Source of the DNA: Bacillota bacterium
GTDB taxonomy: Bacteria; Bacillota; Clostridia; Lachnospirales; CAG-274
Length of the DNA stretch: 64,000 nt
Direction of reading: 5' to 3'
NCBI GenBank assembly: GCA_017460805.1
Contig: JAFUAF010000028.1
Span: 62,001-126,000, forward strand
The notes under the pieces are model-generated. The model worked only from the letters and a program-made list of their open reading frames with translations, was not told the origin of the DNA and searched no databases. How positions within the stretch are numbered: position 1 is the stretch's first letter; every line of letters starts with the position of its first letter. The position numbers were made by a program, and so were the translations under genes. Positions 40,967 through 50,472 of this stretch are shown piece by piece.

Positions 40967-42085
40967 TTATTGAGGTATTGCCCATAAAATTGTATGGTAG
41001 CCGCCCCGTAAATAATATTTGTAGTTTATTCCCAAACTGTCGATAAATAACGGGATATCGACAAGATCGTTTTTTCTGTGGTATAGACAGATCGCCAAGT
41101 ATGGTTTGTATTTCTTAATGGTTTCGACAGCGCCTTTTAATGCGGCCAGCTCTAAACCCTCTATATCCATTTTGATGTATACTGTGCCTTTATAGTCAAT
41201 ATCCAAGCTGTCTATTTTTTTGATTTCCAGAATACCCGACGCACCTGTTGGATCTTCTGTAAATCTGCCGCCTTCGGGATCTCCGTTTGCGGGTAAGTGA
41301 AAATATAATTTTTCGTCCTTTGTGCCGACTCCGCAGTCAAGAATGTGAAATTCTTTGCATATTGACCGGAATTTAGGCTCTTTTGTCATGGCGGCAATGT
41401 TTTCTTCCAAAGGTTCTATTGCATAGTAATATATATCTTCTTCGGGGATTGCATTGCATATCGGCATTACACTGTCACCGATATAAGCCCCGCAGTCTAA
41501 AACCGTTGCACCGGTTTCGCCTGAGGCGGGAAACTGATATGTATCCCAATAATCTTCGGTGTAATAATACATATCTTTTATATCAAGATACGGAATGATT
41601 TCGTAATCATCGTGAATATTTTCGTATGGTTTGCTGCTGACCAATCGGTCGTATAGTTTGATGGACGAATCGTCCGATAATAAACTCCTTAACTGAGTAT
41701 ATCGCTTATCGCTGAAAGGGATTTTTTTATCTGCCGACAATTCGTCATCCACACAGAAAAATCTTAAAGATTGATATGGATTTACGACAAACAGTCTGTC
41801 TTCGATATATCTGTGGGAGCTTAATAATTGGTTTACGATCTTAAACACACCAAAATGTCCTATGGCAACAACAATAGCATTGTCATTGTCTTCTAATTGT
41901 GATAACATCTCATCGGCGTGACGGATCATAAAACCATGAAATGTTGTTACCTGCCTGTTTTTAAGCAAATCAAACACACCTGCAAGTTTTTTGCGGATAT
42001 CTTCGGATTGGTTATATATTCTCTCTGCCATTATTCCTCCGCCAAAGAAGATAATATTTTTATAATCTTTCAGATTATTTTTCAT
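40967..42085 (-). CDS. FkbM-family methyltransferase
   Basis: ATG 42085, 372 residues. The N-terminal third (NIIFFGGGIMAERIYN and VVAIGHFGVFKIV) looks like a nucleotide-binding Rossmann unit. The C-terminal half is an FkbM-type SAM methyltransferase: TVLDCGAYIGDS (SAM-binding loop), AIEPLEENIAAM, then KIDSLDIDYKGTVYIKMDIEGLELAALKGAVETI, and a final YHTILWA. FkbM enzymes O-methylate sugars and lipids in surface polysaccharide loci, which fits the context. Confidence 0.88.
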   Translation of the reverse strand: MKNNLKDYKNIIFFGGGIMAERIYNQSEDIRKKLAGVFDLLKNRQVTTFHGFMIRHADEMLSQLEDNDNAIVVAIGHFGVFKIVNQLLSSHRYIEDRLFVVNPYQSLRFFCVDDELSADKKIPFSDKRYTQLRSLLSDDSSIKLYDRLVSSKPYENIHDDYEIIPYLDIKDMYYYTEDYWDTYQFPASGETGATVLDCGAYIGDSVMPICNAIPEEDIYYYAIEPLEENIAAMTKEPKFRSICKEFHILDCGVGTKDEKLYFHLPANGDPEGGRFTEDPTGASGILEIKKIDSLDIDYKGTVYIKMDIEGLELAALKGAVETIKKYKPYLAICLYHRKNDLVDIPLFIDSLGINYKYYLRGGYHTILWAIPQ

Positions 42086-42108
42086 AATTGAATTCCTCCG
42101 TTTTTGTT

Positions 42109-42834
42109 TTATCTTTTATTTTGGTGTTTTACCAATATATGCTCGATAGCATAGGGCGTATATCCGTTCATTATCAAAGCCCTTAATTGGTTTGCGTTGT
42201 TTGAAGAAACGCTTGTGATAACTTTTTTGCCGCCGAGCTTTCTTGTTATCTCCTGTTCTTTCTGAACGCTTCCGAGGCCTGTGCCGCGATATTTTTCGTA
42301 GCCGCCGCCAAGAACGGAATAATATGTTTTATCGTCCTTTTTTTCAAGGACAATAAATCCCGCGCTTTCATTGTTGTATGTCATAACATAAAACAGCGCG
42401 CCTTTGGCTTTAAGATCTTTTGTCCAGTTCATATATCTTTTTGAAGAAAGACCTTTTTCAAAAAAACTGTCGTTTGATATTCTGTCGTTATCAAACATAC
42501 CTTTTTTGATTTCGGCTTGCAGCTCCTCAAAATCCGCATCGGTCATTTCTCTGTACAGCAGCCTGTCGTACAGTCTTTTAAGTATGCGGTTCATTTCAAC
42601 TTCGTGAAGATCATGTTCAACGTGTATCATATCTTCGATATATTCATATCCGTTTTGCTGAACTGTCTTTAGAATTTTTACCATATCGGACGGTACTCTA
42701 ACAACGCAGTATTCGCTGTCAATGTCGGCAAGTTTTTCAGACACATACTCGGGTGTGTCTTTTTTTTCAATTGTAATTTCGGTCGTTGTAACACCGAGAT
42801 TTCTTTCTTCCCAAACTGCATTAATTATTTTCAT
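42109..42834 (-). CDS. GNAT-family acyltransferase
   Basis: ATG 42834, 241 residues. The C-terminal half is a GNAT fold: FYVMTYNNESAGFIVLEKKD, then YRGTGLGSVQKEQEITRKLGGKK (acetyl-CoA loop) and SVSSNNANQLRALIMNGYTP. The N-terminal half is divergent and probably helical. It probably N- or O-acylates a sugar precursor. Its start overlaps the end of the ThDP enzyme gene by four bases (ATGA), so both are co-translated. Confidence 0.8.
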   Translation of the reverse strand: MKIINAVWEERNLGVTTTEITIEKKDTPEYVSEKLADIDSEYCVVRVPSDMVKILKTVQQNGYEYIEDMIHVEHDLHEVEMNRILKRLYDRLLYREMTDADFEELQAEIKKGMFDNDRISNDSFFEKGLSSKRYMNWTKDLKAKGALFYVMTYNNESAGFIVLEKKDDKTYYSVLGGGYEKYRGTGLGSVQKEQEITRKLGGKKVITSVSSNNANQLRALIMNGYTPYAIEHILVKHQNKR

Positions 42835-44648
42835 ATCGGTTTACCATAGCTTGTTTCAAGCGGTTCAATTATCATCTCTTCAAAAAATACATCTCTGTCG
42901 ATGAACGGAGACTGATCTTCTATCGGTCTGAAACCGACTTTGCGCTGACCGTACATAACAAGTGCATTATGCAGATCAAATTGATCGGGGTCGGTAAAGA
43001 TCTCTATAATGCAGGGCGCATTTTCCGAAAATAAGGTATCAATGCTCTTTTCCAGTTCATCAATATGCTCGGCTTTTACATATTTGATGCCAAAAGCCTC
43101 TGCTATCTTTCCAAAATCGGGGAAATCCAGACCGTTGCTCGGGTCTGTACCTATGGATTTGCCTCTGAAATGGGCTTTTTGTCCGTGGCGCACACCCGAA
43201 TATCCGTCATTGTTGATAATGACCAGTTTTATATTGAAATTGTTTCTTTTTATGGTCTGTAATTCCTGAAGATTCATCATCAAAGAACCGTCGCCCTCAA
43301 ATGCTATGACGGGCTTGTCTGTTGCCGATGCTATGCCGCATGCACCCGGAACGGCAAACCCCATTTCGCCCTGTGCGTAGGCGTGTACCAAACCATCGCC
43401 TTGTCTGAAAACACAGGAAGCGGTGGCCGCAGCTCCCGTAAAGCCCGCATCGGATACGACGGCAGAGCCGACGGGCATTTTAAGTGATACTCTTCTCATT
43501 GCATACTTGGCATCTATAAGCCCGTTGGATGTAAGCGGAGTGCTGTGTTCCTCAAAAATTTCCCTCCAATGGCTGCATTTGTCTATCCAATTTTGATCGG
43601 CGGTGCCCAAGTCACTGCCTGCTATCGCATTGTTGAGAGCTTGAAGAAGATCCTTGGCATCTGCCGTGATAAGCTTGTCTATCCTAATGCCGTTTTTTTG
43701 GTGTTCTGTTTTGTCAATGTCGATAACTATGATCTTTGCCGCCCTTGCAAAGGTCTCCGTATTGCCTCCGATAGTGTCCATATTCATTCTTGAACCGATA
43801 ACTATCAGCAGATCGGAATTCTGTACAAGAAAATTGGCATATCTGTGACCGCCTGCCGTACCCTGCAACACACCGTAATTGTATTTATAGTCCGTCGGTA
43901 TCATGTTGTATGTTCTTCTGGATAAAGTCAAAGGGATATGCGTTGTTTCGACAAACTTCAAAAGTTCTTCCTCTGCTTTTGCGCTTCTGACACCGTAGCC
44001 TGCATGGATCGCAGGTCTTTTTGCATTTTTTATGGCATCTATTATGTATGCGCAGTCCGCTTCTTCGATCTTAGCCGTCTTTTCTTCCTCGGGGATGTAT
44101 CTTTCAAGCGTATCTTCATTTACCATGCTGTTTTGTACATCCAGGGGGACATCGAGCCAAACAGGACCTTTTCTCCCGCTTTTTGCCAGATATATCGCTT
44201 TGTCGATATGGTATGCGATACTCTTTGCATCGGGCACGGTAACTATATATTTTGTTATTGGAGATGCAAGGGTCTCTATATCTGCTTCCTGTATGCCGAC
44301 CTGTTTTAACGGAAGTCCCGATGCTTTTGTGGTGTTTGCATAGGTCTGCTGTCCCGAAACTATAAGCATGGGAACGCTGTCCTGCCATGCGTGCAGTACC
44401 CCCGTGAGTGTATTTGTGCCCGCACAGCCCGTAGAAACAAGGCACGCGCCGAAATTGTTTGTATATTCGGAATATGCAAGCGCAGCCATGGCCGCAGCCT
44501 GTTCGTGGTGGCACGCTATTGATGTAAGATCTTTGCTTCTTCTCAAAGCATCACAAAGATACACACATTGACCGCCCGATACATAAAACAGTGATTTTAC
44601 GCCCTCGTCGGCTATTCTTTTTATAATATAATCCGCAACTCTTATCAT
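42831..44648 (-). CDS. ThDP-dependent enzyme, acetolactate-synthase-like
   Basis: ATG 44648, 605 residues. LFYVSGGQCVYLCDALRR and ACHHEQAAAMAALAY hold the catalytic Glu of the pyrimidine domain; FEGDGSLMMNLQELQTIKRNNFNIKLVIINN is the ThDP/Mg motif (GDG...NN). The three-domain plan equals that of acetolactate synthase and benzaldehyde lyase types. Placed in a glycan operon, it more likely adds a two-carbon unit from a 2-keto acid to a sugar or ketone, as known branched-sugar ThDP enzymes do, than serves valine synthesis. The substrate is inference. Confidence 0.85.
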   Translation of the reverse strand: MIRVADYIIKRIADEGVKSLFYVSGGQCVYLCDALRRSKDLTSIACHHEQAAAMAALAYSEYTNNFGACLVSTGCAGTNTLTGVLHAWQDSVPMLIVSGQQTYANTTKASGLPLKQVGIQEADIETLASPITKYIVTVPDAKSIAYHIDKAIYLAKSGRKGPVWLDVPLDVQNSMVNEDTLERYIPEEEKTAKIEEADCAYIIDAIKNAKRPAIHAGYGVRSAKAEEELLKFVETTHIPLTLSRRTYNMIPTDYKYNYGVLQGTAGGHRYANFLVQNSDLLIVIGSRMNMDTIGGNTETFARAAKIIVIDIDKTEHQKNGIRIDKLITADAKDLLQALNNAIAGSDLGTADQNWIDKCSHWREIFEEHSTPLTSNGLIDAKYAMRRVSLKMPVGSAVVSDAGFTGAAATASCVFRQGDGLVHAYAQGEMGFAVPGACGIASATDKPVIAFEGDGSLMMNLQELQTIKRNNFNIKLVIINNDGYSGVRHGQKAHFRGKSIGTDPSNGLDFPDFGKIAEAFGIKYVKAEHIDELEKSIDTLFSENAPCIIEIFTDPDQFDLHNALVMYGQRKVGFRPIEDQSPFIDRDVFFEEMIIEPLETSYGKPI

Positions 44649-44672
44649 TTATGAAACCTCCCGTGTGTCCGC

Positions 44673-45629
44673 TTATTTTTTCAAAAGTTTTTGTGACTCT
44701 ATATCTTTAATAACATACTGCGGCGAATTGTTTATGCAAATATAGATCCTGCCCACATATTCCCCTATAAGTCCGAGCATTGCCATAATAATGCCGCCGA
44801 CTATCATAATGACCGAGATAGTGGAACTCCAGCCTGTTGCCATTTCGGGGTGGAAGAAAAGTTTTTTGATTATAACGTACAAAGCGTAAAGCATACCCAG
44901 TGCAGCTGTCAGAAAACCTGTATAGGAGCCTATTCTCAATGGTTTGACCGAAAATGCGGTAAAGCCGTTGAGCCAAAGATTTATAAGACCCTTGAACGAA
45001 TATCCCGAGCGGCCTTCCATCCTTTCTCTGTGCGTAACAAAAACAACACCGATATTTCTTGTTACCCTTAATACCAGTCCTGCCATATAGGGGTAGGGGT
45101 TTTTGTAATTTGTCATTTCATCTATGATAAATTTTTTTGCTACATAATAGCTGCTTCCTTGTTGCTTATTTCCCTTTAAGTCAAACATATAATCGGACAT
45201 GGCTTTTGCGAAATCCGAACCCAGTCTTCTTATGATATTCTGCTGTACTTCGCCGTATGATGCGTATACAACATCATAGCCTTCTTCCAGTTTATCTATA
45301 AGTTTGTATACTTCATCCGCAGGGGTCTGACCGTCGTCGTCAAGAGAAATGACATAATCTCCCGAACAATGGTTGTAACCCGCAAGCAAGGCGGAATGCT
45401 GGCCGAAATTTTTTGCAAGGTTTATACCCGTAACTTTTTCGTTTCTCTTTGCAAGGTCTGATATAACGCTCCAGACATCATCGGGCGAACAGTCGTTTAC
45501 AAGTATTATCTCGTAGTCAAATCCGTCCCGTGTCCTGACGGTGCGTTCTATTTCGTCAACCACTTTAAGTATGGTATTCTGTGACCGATAGCATGGTATT
45601 ACAAACGATAAAAGTTTTTTTTCACTCAT
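44673..45629 (-). CDS. GT2 glycosyltransferase with C-terminal membrane helices
   Basis: ATG 45629, 318 residues. LSFVIPCYRSQNTILKVVDEI, EIILVNDCSPDDVW and DYVISLDDDGQTPADE are the GT-A nucleotide-sugar blocks. GRSGYSFKGLINLWLNGFTAFS and two hydrophobic helices (about 235-260 and 270-295) match the DPM1/GtrB subgroup that charges undecaprenyl phosphate. The neighbouring SMR-type half-transporters are what such a lipid-linked sugar would need for flipping. Confidence 0.88.
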   Translation of the reverse strand: MSEKKLLSFVIPCYRSQNTILKVVDEIERTVRTRDGFDYEIILVNDCSPDDVWSVISDLAKRNEKVTGINLAKNFGQHSALLAGYNHCSGDYVISLDDDGQTPADEVYKLIDKLEEGYDVVYASYGEVQQNIIRRLGSDFAKAMSDYMFDLKGNKQQGSSYYVAKKFIIDEMTNYKNPYPYMAGLVLRVTRNIGVVFVTHRERMEGRSGYSFKGLINLWLNGFTAFSVKPLRIGSYTGFLTAALGMLYALYVIIKKLFFHPEMATGWSSTISVIMIVGGIIMAMLGLIGEYVGRIYICINNSPQYVIKDIESQKLLKK

Positions 45630-46370
45630 TTATCTTAATCCTCCGTCTACTCGAAGTACCTGCGCCGTAATAAAACTTGCATTATCCGACGCAAGAAAAG
45701 CGACGGCATTTGCTATTTCCGCAGGCTCGCCTTTTCGTTTCATTATGTTCATAGATAAGGCGATCTTTTCGTCCTCTTCGCTCATGCTGTTTCCCATATC
45801 GGTCGCGGTAAGTCCGGGGGCAACGGCATTGACACGAATGCCAAATGGACCGTATTCAACGGCAAGTCTTTTTACCATGCCTATAATTGCGGCCTTGCTT
45901 GCGCTGTATTCTATGTTTGCGCCGCCGTCATAAGCCGCGGAGGAAGAAATATAAACAATGCTGCCTTTTTTGTGCCGCATCATATTTCTTGCTATAAGCT
46001 GTGTAAGAAGCATTTGCGAAAACAGATTTACCTCAAAAACGTCCTTTATTGTTTCAAGTTTTGTCATGGCAAGTGAATTGAGCGGCAGACTTACGCCCGC
46101 ATTGCATACAAGAATATCAATGGGCACTTTTGCGCCTATAATTTGTTTTGCTCCCGCACGAACGCTTTCCTCATCACTCAGCTCGATATATATGGGCGTG
46201 ATCGTTACGCCGTATTTTTTTGAAAGTTCATCGGCGTATTTGCCGAACTCGTCAGACTCTTTTCTTATAACGGCAAAGACATTTGCGCCGTTTTTTGCAA
46301 AGTTTTCAAGTATAGCTTTTCCTATTCCTCTGCTGCAGCCCGTAACGACTGCTGTTTTGCTGCTTAACAT
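45630..46370 (-). CDS. Short-chain dehydrogenase/reductase, first gene of the glycan operon
   Basis: ATG 46370, 246 residues. TAVVTGCSRGIGKAIL is the NAD(P) loop (TGxxxGIG), VCNAG the structural motif, and YSASK holds the catalytic Tyr and Lys, followed by the classic VNAVAPG. It is a FabG-like SDR with unknown substrate, probably reducing a keto sugar or keto-acyl group. Its stop codon abuts the next gene's start. It is related to the SDR at 54616-55353, which heads a parallel operon. Confidence 0.88.
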   Translation of the reverse strand: MLSSKTAVVTGCSRGIGKAILENFAKNGANVFAVIRKESDEFGKYADELSKKYGVTITPIYIELSDEESVRAGAKQIIGAKVPIDILVCNAGVSLPLNSLAMTKLETIKDVFEVNLFSQMLLTQLIARNMMRHKKGSIVYISSSAAYDGGANIEYSASKAAIIGMVKRLAVEYGPFGIRVNAVAPGLTATDMGNSMSEEDEKIALSMNIMKRKGEPAEIANAVAFLASDNASFITAQVLRVDGGLR

Positions 46371-46426
46371 GGCTGTTCTCCCGATTGTTTTTTTTTGCTT
46401 CTTTCCGTCCTTTAAAAAGCGCTTTT

Positions 46427-46455
46427 ATTATACAACAAAAGGGCATTTTTGTCAA
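46427..46455 (-). promoter_or_regulatory. Consensus sigma-A promoter of the minus-strand glycan operon
   Basis: On the minus strand TTGACA (46455-46450) and TATAAT (46432-46427) are 17 bp apart. It is 57 bp before the SDR start and drives seven genes down to 38639. Confidence 0.9.
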
Positions 46456-46488
46456 TCATTTTGAGGAGGCCGGCAGTCATGCAAAACG

Positions 46489-46517
46489 TTGACTAAAAGC
46501 TGTTTATCTGATATAAT
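46489..46517 (+). promoter_or_regulatory. Consensus sigma-A promoter of the SMR pair
   Basis: TTGACT (46489-46494) and TATAAT (46512-46517) with a 17-bp spacer, divergent from the glycan operon promoter about 34 bp away. Confidence 0.88.
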
Positions 46518-46578
46518 CAATATTGGTTATATATGTATGAAATTAAATGATATTAAACTTATGAGGAGTGTGGTTTGA

Positions 46579-46956
46579 TTGCAGAACTTAAAAATAAAAA
46601 AACTGCTGCCTTTTATTGCACTTAATATAATAATCTTTTTGTATTCGGTCGGAGGAATATGTTCCAAGCTTGCGGCTTCAAAAGAATTTTTTTCGTTTGA
46701 GTGGGCGCTGCTTTACGGCGGGCTGCTGCTTTCGCTTGCCGTGTATGCGCTTACATGGCAGCAAATTCTTAAAGTGATACCGTTAAATACCGCTTATACA
46801 TGGAAGTCTGTCGGGGTAATATGGACTATGCTGTGGGGTGTGATGATATTTCACGAGCGAATAACGGTAATAAATTTTATCAGCATAGCATTTATTGCTG
46901 CGGGTGTTATACTTATGACAACATCGGGCAAAAAGGGGGAGAAGAGTGATGAATAA
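46579..46956 (+). CDS. SMR/EamA-like half-transporter 1
   Basis: TTG 46579 with GAGGAG upstream; 125 residues, four hydrophobic helices. LYSVGGICSKLAASKEFFSFEWALLYGGLLL and the last HERITVINFISIAFIAAGVIL block match the EmrE/EamA-half family. Paired small proteins of this kind act as heterodimeric flippases for lipid-linked sugars, such as the ArnE/ArnF type. It overlaps the second gene by eight bases. Confidence 0.8.
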   Translation: MQNLKIKKLLPFIALNIIIFLYSVGGICSKLAASKEFFSFEWALLYGGLLLSLAVYALTWQQILKVIPLNTAYTWKSVGVIWTMLWGVMIFHERITVINFISIAFIAAGVILMTTSGKKGEKSDE

Positions 46957-47305
46957 ACTGATGCTTTTTTCGGGTATAATGGTCACTTCGACTTTTATTT
47001 CCTCCATATCGCAGATGATGCTTAAAAAAAGTGCGAAAAAACAGTATTCTTCACGTTTGAGGGAATATCTCAACCCTCTTGTTATTATTGCATATTCAAT
47101 GTTCGTGGGCTGTACTTTTTTGTCAATGTATGCGCTTAAAGTTGTTCCGCTGCTGTTTGCGCCCGTGCTTGAATCGACGGGATATATTTTTGTTGCCGCA
47201 TTGAGTTTTATATTCTTCAAAGAGAAACTGACAAGACGGCAGATGGCGGGTCTGGCGCTTATTATAGCGGGTATAGCGATAGGAGCGTTTGCGGGCACGG
47301 CGTGA
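46949..47305 (+). CDS. SMR/EamA-like half-transporter 2
   Basis: ATG 46949 is preferred over GTG 46946 because of the AAGGGGGAG spacing; 118 residues, four helices. VTSTFISSISQMMLKKSAKKQYSS, then PLLFAPVLESTGYIFVAALSFIFFKEKLTRRQMAGLALIIAGIAIG is a typical EamA half. It is coupled to half-transporter 1, supporting a heterodimer that could flip the product of the GT2 enzyme on the other strand. Confidence 0.8.
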   Translation: MNKLMLFSGIMVTSTFISSISQMMLKKSAKKQYSSRLREYLNPLVIIAYSMFVGCTFLSMYALKVVPLLFAPVLESTGYIFVAALSFIFFKEKLTRRQMAGLALIIAGIAIGAFAGTA

Positions 47306-47388
47306 TTTAAACGCTTTGTCGGCTATAACGTTTTTTTAATAATTGTACGGTGTTCGTATATAAAAATTTTATTGCCCAAGTCTGATAC

Positions 47389-47417
47389 TTGATGATTTTC
47401 TTTTTACGGTGCATAAT
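47389..47417 (+). promoter_or_regulatory. Probable promoter of the cyclophilin-like lipoprotein gene
   Basis: TTGATG (47389-47394) and CATAAT (47412-47417) are 17 bp apart, about 34 bp before the start. Confidence 0.55.
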
Positions 47418-47450
47418 TATTAATACAGAGTTTTAAAGGAGGTGTATACC

Positions 47451-48239
47451 GTGAAAATTTTAATTCCGGTACTTGTGGGTGCTGTTATGGCTATTACGGG
47501 CTGTGTGTCACAGGCAAAGAAAATGGGCGGCGGCACGAATGATGAAAACGATACAAAACAGGACGGCACACAGCTGGTATTTTCTTCGTTTGACGGCGGC
47601 GGCCCTGCGTATAATGTGGTGCTTGACTCCGATATAGTTTCTTACGAGTGCAAAAGCGTGTATGCAAAAGACGGGCATGAGATAATAGAAGGAGCAAGCT
47701 ATGATGTTGTGTATACTTTTAAAGGCTTGAAAGCTGGCGAAAGCGGCATGACGATAGAGGAACGCTCGCCGATAGCGGGTAATTTCGATCATATTTACAA
47801 AGTTAAGGTGGACGAAGGTATGAATGTCAGCATAGAAAAACAAAAAACAAAAGACCTTGATGCTCCGAAACCTACGGCCATGCTTGTTATAAAAGCTAAC
47901 GGCAGGGTTTTTTATGCAGTGCCCGAAGACAATCCTTCGGCGGAGGCATTTATCGAAAAATTAAGCGAAGAACCGCTCGAACTCAATATGAGCGACTACA
48001 GCAATTTTGAAAAAGTCGGACAGCTTCCCTGGAGTCTGCCACAGAATAACGAATCCATAACCACGTCCCCGGGAGATATCGTTTTGTATAACGGCGATAA
48101 GATAACGCTTTATTATGACGAAAACACATGGGAACTGACAAGGCTTGCAAGGATAGGACAAGCAACAAAAGAGGAACTTCTCGAAGTGCTTGGCAAGGGT
48201 GACGTTACAGTCGGATTTGAGGTAGAATACGGCGAATAG
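47451..48239 (+). CDS. Lipoprotein with cyclophilin-like domain
   Basis: GTG 47451 follows AAAGGAGGTG by a usual distance and yields a lipoprotein signal ending AITGC (Cys at 18). The 262-residue protein has an N-terminal beta-rich half (about 40-130). Its C-terminal half reads MLVIKANGRVFYAVPEDNPSAEAFIEKL, then MSDYSNFEKVGQLPWSLPQN, SPGDIVLYNGDKITLYYDENTWELTRLARI: this is the cyclophilin-like fold of PF18050-type proteins. These lack proof of isomerase activity. It stands alone between the SMR pair and the CapD-like gene, and the gap after it contains the next promoter. Confidence 0.8.
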   Translation: MKILIPVLVGAVMAITGCVSQAKKMGGGTNDENDTKQDGTQLVFSSFDGGGPAYNVVLDSDIVSYECKSVYAKDGHEIIEGASYDVVYTFKGLKAGESGMTIEERSPIAGNFDHIYKVKVDEGMNVSIEKQKTKDLDAPKPTAMLVIKANGRVFYAVPEDNPSAEAFIEKLSEEPLELNMSDYSNFEKVGQLPWSLPQNNESITTSPGDIVLYNGDKITLYYDENTWELTRLARIGQATKEELLEVLGKGDVTVGFEVEYGE

Positions 48240-48302
48240 AATTTTGTAAATTATTGTTAAACAAACAGTTATTGCCGCTGTAATATTGTAAAAATTATCG
48301 TA

Positions 48303-48331
48303 TTGACAAATTTTTTGAATAATCGTATAAT
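48303..48331 (+). promoter_or_regulatory. Consensus promoter of the CapD/PglF-like gene
   Basis: TTGACA (48303-48308) and TATAAT (48326-48331), 17 bp apart, about 100 bp before the start. Confidence 0.88.
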
Positions 48332-48432
48332 TATTTAAGTTGAGTACTATGGGATAATAAGAATTTTTATGCAAATCCCATTATGATACTTGCTTCGGCA
48401 AAAGTTCGGAAAAATAGAAAAGGGAATTGAAA

Positions 48433-50409
48433 ATGGCGGACAGTAATGAAAAAAATGTGAAAAAAAGAAGAATAGAGCATTGGCAGGTAATTTCTTCTTT
48501 TTTGGCGGTGTATGATATTCTTGCCATACATTTTGCGTATTTTTTTGCGCTTTGGGCAAGGCATGATTTTGCATACTCGGCCATTCGCGAAGATTTTATG
48601 TACAGATACCTGCACTTTATAACTCCGTACTCGCTTTTCTGCGTGCTTGTATTTTCGTTTTTCAGACTGTACAAAAGCATGTGGAAATTTGCAAGCTATG
48701 TGGAACTAGTAAGGACTGTGGAAGCGTGTGCGATAACATCTGTGATACATGCGTTCATGATAGTCCTTTTGTTTGGAAGAATGCCCGTAAGTTATTGCAT
48801 CTGGGGTGCCATTCTTCAGCTTATACTTGTTCTCGGCATAAGATTTTCGTATCGAATTATGATTTTGATGCGCTCAAGACACAGCGTTTCCGACGAGCCG
48901 GGAAGCCGCGTTATGCTTATAGGTGCGGGCGCAGCGGGTCAGATGATACTTCGTGACCTTTCAAGCGCGAAAGAGGTAAACGACAAGGTCGTATGTATAA
49001 TTGACGACAATCCGAACAACTGGAACCGTTTTATGGACGGTGTTCCCATTGTCGGCGGCAGAGACGATATTCTTCTTTATGCAGACAAATACAAAGTAGA
49101 TAAGATATTTTTTGCTATCCCGAGCGCAAGTGCGGAGGATAAGCGTGAAATACTGAATATCTGCAGCGAAACGGACTGTGAATTAAAGCAGCTTCCGGGT
49201 ATGTATCAGCTTGTATTGGGTCAGGTATCGGTAAGCGCAATGAGAAATGTTTCCGTTGAGGATCTGCTTGGCAGAGACCCGATAAAGGCCGATATGAAAG
49301 AGGTCTTTGAATTTATAAACGGAAAGACTGTTCTTGTAACGGGAGGCGGCGGTTCTATCGGCAGCGAACTGTGCAGACAGATAGCGGCGCATAACCCGAA
49401 ACAGCTTATAATTTTTGACGTTTACGAGAATAACGCTTATGATATTCAGCTTGAGCTGAAAGAAAAATATCCAGATTTAAACCTTGAGACCCTTATAGGT
49501 TCTGTACGCGACAGCCGCAGAATGTTTCAGATATTCAAGGATTACCGCCCGCAGATAGTTTATCATGCGGCGGCGCACAAACATGTTCCTCTTATGGAGG
49601 ACAGTCCCAACGAGGCAATAAAAAACAATGCGATAGGCACATACAAAACAGCATATGCCGCAATGGTAAACGGCTGTGAGAGATTTGTTCTCATCTCGAC
49701 CGACAAGGCGGTCAACCCGACAAATATAATGGGTGCAAGCAAGCGTCTTTGTGAAATGATAATCCAGAGTTTCGATGCCAAAATAAAAGAAGGCAGGGCG
49801 CAGGAACTGGTGCAGCTTTTCACACATGAAGGCGAGGAAAATGCCGATAAAGACGGCACAGGCGAAGTATTTAAGAATATAAAAACGGAGTTTGTGGCTG
49901 TACGTTTCGGCAATGTACTCGGCAGCAACGGCTCGGTTATCCCGCTTTTTAAAAAGCAGATAGCAAAGGGCGGCCCCGTTACGGTAACGCACCCCGATAT
50001 AATAAGATATTTTATGACTATTCCCGAAGCCGTAAGTCTGGTAATGCTTGCGGGCACTTATGCAAAGGGCGGCGAGATATTTGTCCTTGATATGGGAAGT
50101 CCCGTCAAAATAGATACACTTGCCAGAAATCTTATCAAGCTTTCCGGCTATAAACCCGATGTTGACATAAAGATAGAGTATACGGGTCTTCGTCCGGGCG
50201 AAAAACTTTTTGAAGAAAAGCTTATGGCGGAAGAGGGACTGAAAAAAACCGAAAACAAGCTTATTCATATCGGCTGTCCCATACCTTTTGATAATGACGA
50301 ATTTTTGAAAAAACTTGACGCACTTATGCAGAAAGCTTACACAAACAAGGAAGACATAAGGGATGATGTGGCGGATATGGTTTCGACCTACCACCCTAAA
50401 AATGCGTGA
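48433..50409 (+). CDS. CapD/PglF-type UDP-sugar 4,6-dehydratase, membrane-bound
   Basis: ATG 48433 after AAAAGGG is preferred over TTG 48427; 658 residues. Four membrane helices (about 20-125) precede a first Rossmann region (RVMLIGAGAAGQMILRDL) and then the SDR-type catalytic domain: TVLVTGGGGSIGSELCRQIA near 300, LETLIGSVRDSRRM, HAAAHKHVPLMEDSPNEAIKNN and ISTDKAVNPTNIMGASKR, where the usual tyrosine of the YxxxK is replaced by Met (MGASK) as in this subfamily. It oxidises and dehydrates UDP-GlcNAc or similar to start an unusual amino-sugar pathway. A strong terminator follows. Confidence 0.9.
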   Translation: MADSNEKNVKKRRIEHWQVISSFLAVYDILAIHFAYFFALWARHDFAYSAIREDFMYRYLHFITPYSLFCVLVFSFFRLYKSMWKFASYVELVRTVEACAITSVIHAFMIVLLFGRMPVSYCIWGAILQLILVLGIRFSYRIMILMRSRHSVSDEPGSRVMLIGAGAAGQMILRDLSSAKEVNDKVVCIIDDNPNNWNRFMDGVPIVGGRDDILLYADKYKVDKIFFAIPSASAEDKREILNICSETDCELKQLPGMYQLVLGQVSVSAMRNVSVEDLLGRDPIKADMKEVFEFINGKTVLVTGGGGSIGSELCRQIAAHNPKQLIIFDVYENNAYDIQLELKEKYPDLNLETLIGSVRDSRRMFQIFKDYRPQIVYHAAAHKHVPLMEDSPNEAIKNNAIGTYKTAYAAMVNGCERFVLISTDKAVNPTNIMGASKRLCEMIIQSFDAKIKEGRAQELVQLFTHEGEENADKDGTGEVFKNIKTEFVAVRFGNVLGSNGSVIPLFKKQIAKGGPVTVTHPDIIRYFMTIPEAVSLVMLAGTYAKGGEIFVLDMGSPVKIDTLARNLIKLSGYKPDVDIKIEYTGLRPGEKLFEEKLMAEEGLKKTENKLIHIGCPIPFDNDEFLKKLDALMQKAYTNKEDIRDDVADMVSTYHPKNA

Positions 50410-50472
50410 GTTGCGGCGCTCATAAAGAGTTTCGGCAAGATGCCGATGCTTGAACTGATGTAAAATACAAAT

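Noticed and set aside
49477..50394. A 305-codon minus-strand frame
   Set aside because: Antisense to the catalytic domain of the CapD/PglF-type enzyme; no start site or domain.
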